A stretch of DNA of 64,000 bases, from the NCBI RefSeq assembly GCF_037080055.1, contig NZ_JBAOJI010000011.1:9669-73668 (forward strand), in the 5' to 3' direction. Below the pieces are notes generated by a model. That model was not told where the DNA came from and made no database searches. It worked only from the letters and a program-made list of their open reading frames with translations. Numbering within the stretch: position 1 is the stretch's first letter; the number at the start of each line of letters is the position of its first letter. The stretch comes from Halovenus sp037080055. GTDB taxonomy: Archaea > Halobacteriota > Halobacteria > Halobacteriales > Haloarculaceae. The position numbers were made by a program, and so were the translations under genes. Below, in pieces: positions 36,997 to 45,144 of the stretch.

Positions 36997-37790
36997 ACCC
37001 CGTGTGCGAGATGAAATCGGGGAGATGACGGGAAGGGGTGGTCAGGGAAAGAAGCCAAGAAACACCAGGATTTAGCGATATTGCGGAGTAGAGTCCTCAA
37101 ATACAGCAATATTGAGAGTGAATATATTCAATGAAACCTTTATATAACTACTCTGTCAACAAACTCCTGACAGAACTAGAGTCGGTTGAAACAAAACAAT
37201 ATGTTTTGTGGTATAATCTTACTTGTCCCTAATCTTACTTCCTCGTAGACTCGCGTCTTCGTCGCCTTTGTGGCTTTTTGTGGCCTATTTCGCCGAATTC
37301 AGTTTTTCAGATGGCTATCTGCAACGGTATACAAGGAGGATCAACAGTAAATAAATAGCCAAGTTCTAAATCAGATAATATTTGATACAGAGCAATTCAC
37401 ACAAAATAGCTAGTACTTGTCCTGCTCAGCTGCTAATAAGTATGCTAATATTATATCTATTTTACATACAGTTTAAAAAAATCACAAGATTAAATTACAA
37501 TAATAGTTCACAAACAGGGTCAGGATCAAAGATAGTACATATTTTGTCGACAATCCAACCGATATTCAGATTCCGCCCGATCGAGTAAGCCTCTAACGTT
37601 AACTATGTCTGAAAGAAAACGGAGCGTTGACGAACTATATTATAAGTTATACTTATATTCATATGTTGGATTCTGTATGTTTTATACTCAATTGAAAACC
37701 GCTGAAATTGGCCTTCTATTCTGAGCAACAATTCTTCCTATTGTTCGAGAGAGCAAAAGATACAATCAACAGAGGGTTGTACCAGTAATC
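36997..37790. other. Gene-free AT-rich stretch upstream of rdfA
   Basis: About 790 bases of AT-rich DNA with no convincing ORF. The base composition and repeated TATAT-like runs suggest acquired or decayed sequence. The rdfA promoter must lie in the last 100 bases. Confidence 0.5.
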
Positions 37791-38420
37791 ATGGATCAAA
37801 CAGACGATTCGCCAGCATCAAACAGGGGGCGTCGGAGTAAAGTAGCCCGCCTCATCGAGGAGTACAACCTCCCGGGACTGGGAGAGGAACTCGAACAGCT
37901 ATGGACAGCAGAGGAAGACCGACGGAGTCTTCGTGAGTTGACGACATACTTCAATCAACAACTTCTCAGCCAGGCGCTCACAGACGCGAACGTCCAGTCG
38001 CTGGACGGCGAAGTAGAAAATACGTATCGGCTATTAACAGACGATGATGTTAGCACCGCGGAGACCACCCGGGTACAGCGTCGTCTCGAACGGGAAGGGA
38101 TCGATGTAGGCGAACTCAAAAGTGATTTTGTCACCTATCAGGCGATCCGGAATTACCTGAAAGATCACCGTGGCGCAGAATACACACAGTCAAAACAAGA
38201 TCCGCTCGAACGCGAAGAAACGAACGTCCAGAAGCTCCGCGGGCGAATGGTCTCCGTTATTCAGGGGAACATCGAGCAACTTCGCGACAGCGACGAGTTG
38301 ACGCTTGGTGAGTTTCAGACTCTTGCTGATATTCGTATCGTCTGTGAAGACTGTAATGCCCAGTTTGACGTGTTGGAGCTACTTGATCGAGGCGGTTGCC
38401 ACTGTGGGGACAAAAATTGA
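37791..38420 (+). CDS. rdfA: RdfA-like protein (rod-determining factor family)
   Basis: A 209-residue haloarchaeal protein. The N-terminus GRRSKVARLIEEYNLPGLGE is the hallmark of the RdfA family, known from work on cell shape in Haloferax volcanii. A helical middle includes a RLLTDDDVSTAET segment. The C-terminus forms a probable zinc ribbon with CEDC and, 15 residues on, CHC. It is followed after 75 bases by the sph-like gene, and the same pair, broken, is at 22790. The family's biochemical role is not known, and this plasmid-like copy may have a different task from the chromosomal one. Confidence 0.8.
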   Translation: MDQTDDSPASNRGRRSKVARLIEEYNLPGLGEELEQLWTAEEDRRSLRELTTYFNQQLLSQALTDANVQSLDGEVENTYRLLTDDDVSTAETTRVQRRLEREGIDVGELKSDFVTYQAIRNYLKDHRGAEYTQSKQDPLEREETNVQKLRGRMVSVIQGNIEQLRDSDELTLGEFQTLADIRIVCEDCNAQFDVLELLDRGGCHCGDKN

Positions 38421-38468
38421 ATAACAGCCATAACAGCGTTATTCAATTGCCGAGTCTTCAAAGCTTTG
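38417..38468 (+). promoter_or_regulatory. Paired palindromes upstream of sph copy 2
   Basis: TTGAATAAC (38417-38425) and GTTATTCAA (38438-38446) are a 9-base perfect inverted repeat with a 12-base spacer; the left arm contains the rdfA stop codon. CAAAGCTTTG (38459-38468), extendable to TCAAAGCTTTGA, follows 27 bases before the sph start. Both elements recur upstream of sph copy 1 at the same spacing. Confidence 0.6.
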
Positions 38469-38495
38469 ATTATAATCCGTCTGTTGGCTTCGTTC

Positions 38496-40442
38496 ATGAG
38501 TGTAGAAAAAGTGGACTCAACGGCAGAACTAAGAGTTCAGAAGGTCGGTGGGATTGACGAAACGGCAGTTGCATTCGAGCCCGGTGTGACGATCTTAGTT
38601 GGCAGGAACGCCACGAACAGGACATCACTGTTGCAGGCGGTGATGGCCGCTGTTGGGAGCAATAACGTGTCGGTGAAGGCTGATGCCGACGAGGCTCACG
38701 TCGAATTAACGCTGGACGGAACCACCTACTCGAACACGCTCAAACACAATAACGGGGCTATCAGTACCAGCGGCAACCCGTATCTCGACGATCCAACAGT
38801 CGCCGATCTATTTTCGTTTCTACTCGAATCGAACGACGCCCGGCGGGCAGTCGTGACTGACGGCGATCTGAGAGAACTAATCATGCGTCCGGTTGATACT
38901 GACGAAATTCAGGCGGAAATCGACCGTCTCGTCGAAGAGCGCCAACGAATCGACGAGGAACTTGAGGAACTCGACAACCTCAAAAATCGGCTGCCGTCTC
39001 TCGAAGAAGAGCGCACACGACTTGAAAATCAAATCACAGCCAAAAGAACTGAACTTGAAGAACTTGAAGCGGAGATTGAAGCGACTGACGCCGATGTCGA
39101 ACAGAGCCGCGAGGAACAGGCACAGTTAGAAGAGACACTCGGAAAACTCCGCAAGAAGCGCTCAGATCTCGAAGATGTCCGGTACGAACTGGAAACAGAA
39201 CAGGACAGTCTCGAATCACTCCGTGCCGAAAAACGCGAAGTTGAACGCGACTACGAGGAGTTGTCTGACACGCCTGCGGGGGACATTGAAGAATTAGAAT
39301 CGCGTATCAGGCGGCTTCGAAATAACAAACAGGAGTTAGAGTCAGATCTGAATGAACTTCAGAGCGTGATTCGGTTCAATCAAGACCGGCTAGAAGAGGG
39401 CACTGAGGAGTTTCTGACGGCGGTGGACGGTCAGGACGACGACGATGGTGCCATTACAGACGAACTCTTAGCGGAGAAGACAATCACATGTTGGACGTGC
39501 GGGACTGAGGTTGAAGCCGAGCAGATCGAAGCGACGATTGAAAACCTCCAAGAGCTCAGTCAGGACACAGTTGGTGAAATCAACGAACTTGAGAACGAAC
39601 TTGAGGAGGCGAAGTCCGAACAGCGGGAACTCCAAACCGAGCAGCGTCAACGCGAACAACTTGAACGCCGACAGCGCGAACTGGACGGCGAAATCGAGAA
39701 TACGGAAGCCAAAATCGAGACGCTAACGGAGCGCCGTGCGGAACTCCGCGAAGAGATCGAGGCTATCGAAGCAGAGGTCGAAAATTCTGAGAACGATGCT
39801 TACGAGGAGATTCTTCGTCTCCACAAAGAAGCCAACCAAATGGAGTACGACCTCGGGACCCTCGAAAACGACCTCGAACGAGTCGAAGAAAATATTGCAA
39901 CGATTGAGAACCGACTCGACGAGGAATCCGAGTTAGAGACTCAGCGGGAGGATATTTCAGGTCAAATCGAAGGATTACGGACCAAAATCGAGCGCATCGA
40001 AAAGCAAGCGATCGAGGAGTTCAACGAACACATGGACACGATGCTCGATGTCCTCGAATACGAGAACATAGCACGTATCTGGTTGGAGCGGACTGAAACG
40101 GAGGCTCGGGATGACCGTCGCAAACAAACAAAGGGCGTCTTCGAGTTGCACATTGTCCGGCGGACGGAGTCGGGGGCGACCTATGAGGACACGGTCGAGA
40201 ACCTCTCGGAAAGTGAGCGGGAAGTAACAGGGCTGATATTTGCACTGGCGGGCTATCTCGCCCACGAGGTCCACGGGACCGTCCCGTTCATGCTATTAGA
40301 CTCGCTTGAGGCAATCGACTCTGAGCGAATCGCGACCCTCATTTCGTACCTTGAGGACTACACAGAGTATCTCATCGTTGCGCTGCTACCGGAGGATGCA
40401 CAGGCGTTATCAGCAGAATACACCCGCATCACCGACATTTGA
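38496..40442 (+). CDS. sph: Archaea-specific SMC-related protein (Sph-like), copy 2
   Basis: A 648-residue paralogue of the protein at 23022, with exactly the same length and motif positions. It has the degenerate P-loop GRNATNRTS, a coiled coil split by the zinc-hook-like C332-W-T-C335, the LSESEREVTG signature and the LLDSLEAID Walker B with Ser for Glu. The start at 38496 (MSVEKVDSTAELRV) aligns with copy 1; an upstream ATG at 38466 falls in the conserved palindrome and is unlikely. It follows an intact rdfA. RdfA and Sph presumably act together, perhaps on DNA or the cell envelope (inference). Confidence 0.88.
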   Translation: MSVEKVDSTAELRVQKVGGIDETAVAFEPGVTILVGRNATNRTSLLQAVMAAVGSNNVSVKADADEAHVELTLDGTTYSNTLKHNNGAISTSGNPYLDDPTVADLFSFLLESNDARRAVVTDGDLRELIMRPVDTDEIQAEIDRLVEERQRIDEELEELDNLKNRLPSLEEERTRLENQITAKRTELEELEAEIEATDADVEQSREEQAQLEETLGKLRKKRSDLEDVRYELETEQDSLESLRAEKREVERDYEELSDTPAGDIEELESRIRRLRNNKQELESDLNELQSVIRFNQDRLEEGTEEFLTAVDGQDDDDGAITDELLAEKTITCWTCGTEVEAEQIEATIENLQELSQDTVGEINELENELEEAKSEQRELQTEQRQREQLERRQRELDGEIENTEAKIETLTERRAELREEIEAIEAEVENSENDAYEEILRLHKEANQMEYDLGTLENDLERVEENIATIENRLDEESELETQREDISGQIEGLRTKIERIEKQAIEEFNEHMDTMLDVLEYENIARIWLERTETEARDDRRKQTKGVFELHIVRRTESGATYEDTVENLSESEREVTGLIFALAGYLAHEVHGTVPFMLLDSLEAIDSERIATLISYLEDYTEYLIVALLPEDAQALSAEYTRITDI

Positions 40443-40540
40443 ACAGAATTCGCTAACAGACATTACGTTGTTATTTCGACCTTCACTCCGGTCGGACACG
40501 AAGAGCGGTTTTTTGTGATGGGCAGCGAAGACATGGTTTG

Positions 40541-40585
40541 TATTCGATGTGCTGGGCCCGAAATCGTGGACGCACCGGCGGCTTC
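40541..40585 (-). pseudogene. Scrap of an iclR gene (C-terminal motif)
   Basis: On the minus strand this reads GASTISGPAHRIQ, matching the IclR 2 C-terminal motif GALSISGPTHRMK. It lies about 100 bases after sph copy 2, in the same order and orientation as iclR 2 after sph copy 1. The flanks on both sides have lost similarity, so most of the gene has been deleted. Confidence 0.6.
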
Positions 40586-40600
40586 CTCACTGCAAATCGG

Positions 40601-41520
40601 ATTTTTTTGTGACGTCTGGCAACCCCAATTCTTTCACATCATCTGTTTAGTCCCGTACTGGAAGTGAGCGCGACTAGAATCGACAGCCTACGCAGAGTGG
40701 GGATCTATTTCTCTTCAGGTCTCAAAAATAGCATCCACAACCGCAATAGAATCGGATGACAGTTTATCGATGATGGTTTTGCAGGATCACTGAATTCATT
40801 CGGTTGAGGGCTCATCCTGCTTTTTCACATAATGATCGTTCTATAACACCCTCGTGGTCAAGTCATAGGTCGGCAGCAACGAACTCGTCTGGTTATTTGA
40901 TTGGAATGTTCAGAGGAACATCCCACCGTCTCCGATTTTGAAACTAGTTTTTGTTATTTACAATCAACTAAGAATTACTGAAAGCCGCGGTACTCCTCTC
41001 ATGAAGGACTAAAATACGGAGTCAAGTTATCTGAACTGTGTCGAGGTAGACACGGTAAATTGAGAGTGTATTGTTCAATTTTATCGAATAAATATAACCT
41101 CGGAGACATTTATGCCACGACTATTATTCACACTGCTCGAATCAAGAGCGAGCCTCAAACTTAAATAATGTCGATAATATTCACAATTACAGAATATTCT
41201 ATTAATGGAATCTCAATAGGCCGTACTGTTGTCTTTTAATCATTATCCGCCAATTTTTACCCACAAAAAGAATTCAAGAGAGAATATCCTCAGTAATTAT
41301 TCTTTGGAAAGGAACCCACGCTCTATTCTATAAGTTAGCTAGTTGAATAGAATCCGTCCGCAAAGGAGATCTGGTCTTTATCGATCGATATTTTTCATAT
41401 TTGAGTGACCCGCGTATTTTGGGGTGATTCGATATATTCGGACTCAATCGGGAAGACGAAGCGAGTTTAAAACGTAACCATACAAAAATACTAATGCTTG
41501 GTTCCCCGTAATGTGTTGTC
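40601..41520. other. Gene-free stretch after the iclR scrap
   Basis: About 920 bases with stops in all frames and falling GC content toward the right. It includes the promoter of IclR 3. I saw no transposase fragment, RNA gene or strong repeat. Confidence 0.5.
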
Positions 41521-42291
41521 ATGGCACTATCTGAACCCGGTCGGATGGTTAAATCGGCCCGAACCGCGTTTGAGATCATCGAGTACATCCACGACCATGG
41601 TGGAGCAGACCTAGATGAATTAACCGATGAATTTGACCTTGCGAAGAGTACCCTCCACGGATACATTTCGACACTTGAGTCGCTCGAATACCTCGTGAAC
41701 GATGGAGGGAGGTACCAGTTGAGTCTTAAGTTTCTCTATCACGGGACCGCCGCACGCAACTCCGTACCAATATCCGGCCAAGCCGCCGAGATACTCTCTG
41801 CTTTGGCCGACGAAACCTCCTTAGTAGCTTGGCTCGTCGTTGAGGAACACGGACGAGCAGTCTATCTTGACCGAGCGGGCGGTAACGAGGTTGCACAAGC
41901 ATACGGACGCATCAGCAAACGAACTGACCTTCACGGCCCTGCCGCCGGGAAAGCAATTCTGGCTCATCTCCCCGATGAAATGGTCAACGCTATCGTCGAT
42001 AACTATGGACTTCCTGCACGCACAGAATACACTATCTCTAATGAAGAAGACCTCCGCGAAGAACTATCGACAATTCGACGACAAGGGTATGCCACCAGCA
42101 AACACGAGGTTGCGTTGGGCGCCCAATCCGTAGCAGCACCAGTCCATCACGATGGCAAAGTGCTTGGTGCTATCAGCGTATCCGGTACATCGAATCAAAT
42201 TGACGACCGATACTTCGAGGAAGACCTCCCAGACGTGATAACGACGGCTGCGGCCGATCTCGCGGACAGGTACGTTGAACAGCATGGCTAA
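41521..42291 (+). CDS. IclR-family transcriptional regulator 3
   Basis: A 256-residue IclR protein. The winged helix (ADLDELTDEFDLAKSTLHGY) is followed by the effector domain (KRTDLHGPAAGKAILAHL, KVLGAISVSGTSNQIDDRY). It lies about 690 bases upstream of the acetone carboxylase operon on the same strand and is the obvious candidate regulator of that operon. It is not the parent of the scrap at 40541, which is closer to IclR 2. Confidence 0.93.
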   Translation: MALSEPGRMVKSARTAFEIIEYIHDHGGADLDELTDEFDLAKSTLHGYISTLESLEYLVNDGGRYQLSLKFLYHGTAARNSVPISGQAAEILSALADETSLVAWLVVEEHGRAVYLDRAGGNEVAQAYGRISKRTDLHGPAAGKAILAHLPDEMVNAIVDNYGLPARTEYTISNEEDLREELSTIRRQGYATSKHEVALGAQSVAAPVHHDGKVLGAISVSGTSNQIDDRYFEEDLPDVITTAAADLADRYVEQHG

Positions 42292-42423
42292 TACGGAAAT
42301 ATCCAATGTAAACAACCCGGACGCGGTGGCCCGAGGCTTTTGTAACTCCCTTAGAAAGACCGTGGAACGAGAGGGTAAGCAACCGCCGTAATCCTTTTTT
42401 TGACCCGACATGTGTAATTGCCT

Positions 42424-42657
42424 ATGGTGCGCATCGAAAACCCGGATTCGTGCGCTGTCTGTGGAACTGATCTTCCAGATGAGCCAAAATGTGTCACGCT
42501 CCCGGGCCCGTTCACGCCCGCGATGACACCTTTAGCGAAACCTGGGATCCGGAAGGTCGCCTTCTGCAGCGAACGCCATCGACAGGATTGGCTTGATGCC
42601 AAGCAAGGAGAATGGCCGGAGGGGATCAAAGACGGTACATCTGAAGATGAGGGCTGA
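42424..42657 (+). CDS. Small putative zinc-binding protein
   Basis: A 77-residue protein starting MVRIENPDSCAVCGTDLPDE. Cysteines in CAVC and a later FCSERH (Cys and His) form a plausible treble-clef or TRASH-like zinc site. The frame also opens at a TTG at 42418. It lies between iclR 3 and the acetone carboxylase operon and may be an accessory factor or a regulator. No known function can be assigned. Confidence 0.6.
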   Translation: MVRIENPDSCAVCGTDLPDEPKCVTLPGPFTPAMTPLAKPGIRKVAFCSERHRQDWLDAKQGEWPEGIKDGTSEDEG

Positions 42658-42963
42658 AACGCTGTGCGTGACTGCATTTCGTTCGATGAATCTGAATCAA
42701 AATATAGAGCAACCACTGCCTGTAGTTGAGGTGTAGCCGCTTCCACTTTCATCGTACTCGTCTCCCTCTCAAGTACAACGCCTGGACCCTCGGTCGTCAC
42801 GAAAATGCGTCAATCCAGGATTCTGTTGATGAGTGCTGCGGTTGAGGATTCATGATTTACTCTCGAATCATAGCTGGCAGAATTGATCATCAAACCACAG
42901 TAAGATTTTTATCAGTCGGTTTTGTGTGTGTGAATGTCACGGGGGAGTGTCGACGATTCCCGT

Positions 42964-42969
42964 GGAGGT
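42964..42969 (+). promoter_or_regulatory. Shine-Dalgarno deciding the acxA start
   Basis: GGAGGT sits nine bases before ATG 42979, favouring that codon over the upstream in-frame ATG at 42934. A TATA-like GATTTTTATC at about 42904-42913 would place transcription start near 42934, giving a 45-base leader that contains this site. Confidence 0.6.
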
Positions 42970-42978
42970 AAGTTACCG

Positions 42979-45144
42979 ATGAGTACGGAAGATCAATCAG
43001 AACACGAACCTCGTCTCCTTGCCCTCGACACGGGTGGGACCATGACAGACTCGTTCATCGTGGACGAGGAGGCGAACTACACGGTTGGAAAAGCACAGAC
43101 AACGCCAGACGACGAATCCGTTGGCGTAAAGAATTCATTCGACAACGGACTGGGATACTGGGGGACCTCGTTCAGCGAGAGTGCAGCCTCTCTCGACAGC
43201 GTCGTCTACGCCGGGACGGCCATGCTCAACCGGCTGCTCGAACGCGAGGGTGAAGGAAACATCGGCGTCATCACGACGGCCGGTTTTGAAGATCACCACC
43301 GGATGGGACGCGGAATCGCGAGTTGGGCCGACCTGTCGTATTCGGGCCGACTCCATGCCCGAGAACACGAGCATCCTGATCCGATCGTTCCCCGAGAGAA
43401 CATCAAGGGCGTCCGCGAGCGCGTTAACATGCTCGGTGCTCCGGTCGTCAGCATTTACGAGGACGAGATCCGGGAGGCAGTACACGACCTCCTCGACAGG
43501 GATGTCCGAGTTATCGCTGTCTGCATGATTTTCTCGTATGCGAACCCGGAGCACGAACAGAAGGTCAAGGAAATCGCCGAGGAAGTCAAAGCAGAGCGGG
43601 ACGATGATACGCCGGTGTGGCTCTCAAGCGAACAGAACCCAGTCCGTGGGGAAACGCCACGGTTGAACACACTCATTCTCGAAGCATACGCCGTGGAGCC
43701 GTCGCGGGAACAACTGTACAGCATCGAGGACAAGCTACAGGATGAGGGCTTGGACTCGCCGTTTCGAGTGCTAACGTCCTCCGGCGGAACTATCGCACCG
43801 GACCACGACTGGCTGGCTGAAACGATGCTGTCGGGACCAATTGGTGGCGTGTTCGGGGGTGAGTTCCTCACGGATAAGCTCGGCATCGATAACCTCGTTT
43901 GCTCGGACGTCGGTGGCACTAGCTTCGACGTGGCGCTCATAACAGAAGGTCACTACCCGACGCGTTGGGATCAGACGTTGGCGCAAATCCCGACTAACAT
44001 TCCGATGACTGCGCTGGATTCAATCGGGTCGGGGACTGGGTCGTACCTCCGTGTCGACCGTGCCTCGAATCGCATAGAGGTTGGTCCAGACTCGGCGGGC
44101 TACCTCGTCGGCGTCTCGAACGAAAATGCCGATGTCGAGACCCCGACAGTAACCGATTGTACGGCATTACTGGGGTACATCAATCCTGACTTCTTCCTCG
44201 GCGGCGACATCCCAATCGATGTGGATGCCGCACGGGAAGCAATCGATGACCAACTTGCCAGCAACCTCGGCGAAGACCCTGTTGAGACGGCGCGCGGTGT
44301 GCTCGACATCGTCGAGCGCGACATGGCGAACGAACTTCGGTCGATGGTCCACGGGTTGGGCTATGCCCCAGAGAACTACAATCTCATCAGTTACGGTGGC
44401 GGTGGACCGCTCCACGCAGCCGGGTACACCAAGCCACTGAACTTCAAAGACGTCATCGTGCCGGACTGGGCAGCAGCGTTCTCCGCATTCGGCACGGCCT
44501 GTGCGGACTCGGCGTACCGGTACGATCAGTCCGTCGACGTTATTCTCCAGCCTGACTTCAGTAACGCTGATGAGGTTGCGGACATCCTGACCGGTGTGTT
44601 CCACAAAGTGCGTGAAAAGGCCGCCGATGCCTTCGCCCGTGACGGCATCGACACCGACAAGATGGAATTCCAACCGGCTGTTCGCGCCCAGTACACCGGT
44701 ATGCTCGACGATCTGGAAGTCGAGATCGAGGAGTTCTGGGACGGCGAGCTGAACGGTGAGGACATCAAAAAGGTCGTCGAGAAGTTCGAAGAAGAGTTTG
44801 GCCGTGTGTTCCAGCGTGCGGCCCGTTCACCCGAGAACGGCTATCAGTTCACCGTCGCAATCGGCACCGGTGTCGCGCCCTCGACGAAGCCCACGCTCCC
44901 CAACGAGGACCCTGTTTCGACCGATACGCCCCCAGAACAAGCCCACAAAAGCGAACGTGCTATTTACTGGGAGGGCGACTGGCACGACGCCGACATCTGG
45001 GACATGGACCACATCCAAGCAGGTAACGTCATTGAAGGACCAGCAGTCACGGAGGCTCCGGCGACGACGATGCTGGTCCCACCGGGCTTCGAGGCATCGC
45101 TTGATAACAACCGCATTTACCACCTCACACAGACCAATGAGTAA
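42979..45144 (+). CDS. acxA: Acetone carboxylase-like beta subunit (HyuA family ATPase)
   Basis: A 721-residue HyuA/oxoprolinase-like protein. The N-terminal nucleotide-binding sequence LLALDTGGTMTDSFIVDEEA, the second phosphate motif CSDVGGTSFDVALI and the later SYGGGGPLHAAGYTK are visible. The set of genes and their sizes (721, 761 and 174 residues) match acetone carboxylase (about 78, 85 and 20 kDa) better than hydantoinases, which lack the gamma subunit. It phosphorylates substrates with ATP in the reaction acetone plus bicarbonate to acetoacetate. The acxB start lies 8 bases inside its end. Confidence 0.87.
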   Translation: MSTEDQSEHEPRLLALDTGGTMTDSFIVDEEANYTVGKAQTTPDDESVGVKNSFDNGLGYWGTSFSESAASLDSVVYAGTAMLNRLLEREGEGNIGVITTAGFEDHHRMGRGIASWADLSYSGRLHAREHEHPDPIVPRENIKGVRERVNMLGAPVVSIYEDEIREAVHDLLDRDVRVIAVCMIFSYANPEHEQKVKEIAEEVKAERDDDTPVWLSSEQNPVRGETPRLNTLILEAYAVEPSREQLYSIEDKLQDEGLDSPFRVLTSSGGTIAPDHDWLAETMLSGPIGGVFGGEFLTDKLGIDNLVCSDVGGTSFDVALITEGHYPTRWDQTLAQIPTNIPMTALDSIGSGTGSYLRVDRASNRIEVGPDSAGYLVGVSNENADVETPTVTDCTALLGYINPDFFLGGDIPIDVDAAREAIDDQLASNLGEDPVETARGVLDIVERDMANELRSMVHGLGYAPENYNLISYGGGGPLHAAGYTKPLNFKDVIVPDWAAAFSAFGTACADSAYRYDQSVDVILQPDFSNADEVADILTGVFHKVREKAADAFARDGIDTDKMEFQPAVRAQYTGMLDDLEVEIEEFWDGELNGEDIKKVVEKFEEEFGRVFQRAARSPENGYQFTVAIGTGVAPSTKPTLPNEDPVSTDTPPEQAHKSERAIYWEGDWHDADIWDMDHIQAGNVIEGPAVTEAPATTMLVPPGFEASLDNNRIYHLTQTNE

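Larger units (their letters stand above)
38270..40600 (+). repeat. Right copy of the duplicated rdfA-sph-iclR segment
   Basis: Direct repeat of 22790-25200. Here rdfA and sph are intact while iclR is reduced to a scrap at 40541-40585. In the last 67 residues the two Sph proteins are identical at 57 positions by direct count. The third-position differences are numerous, so the duplication, or acquisition of two related copies, is not recent. Confidence 0.75.

Noticed and set aside
38466..38495. Upstream start for sph copy 2
   Set aside because: Those ten codons overlap the conserved palindrome, and the other sph copy has no equivalent. Starting at 38496 gives both proteins the same length.
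44756..45136. N-terminal extension of the HyuB-like gene
   Set aside because: The extension is a shadow inside the HyuA-like gene. Family homology starts at ATG 45137, which has the expected overlap.
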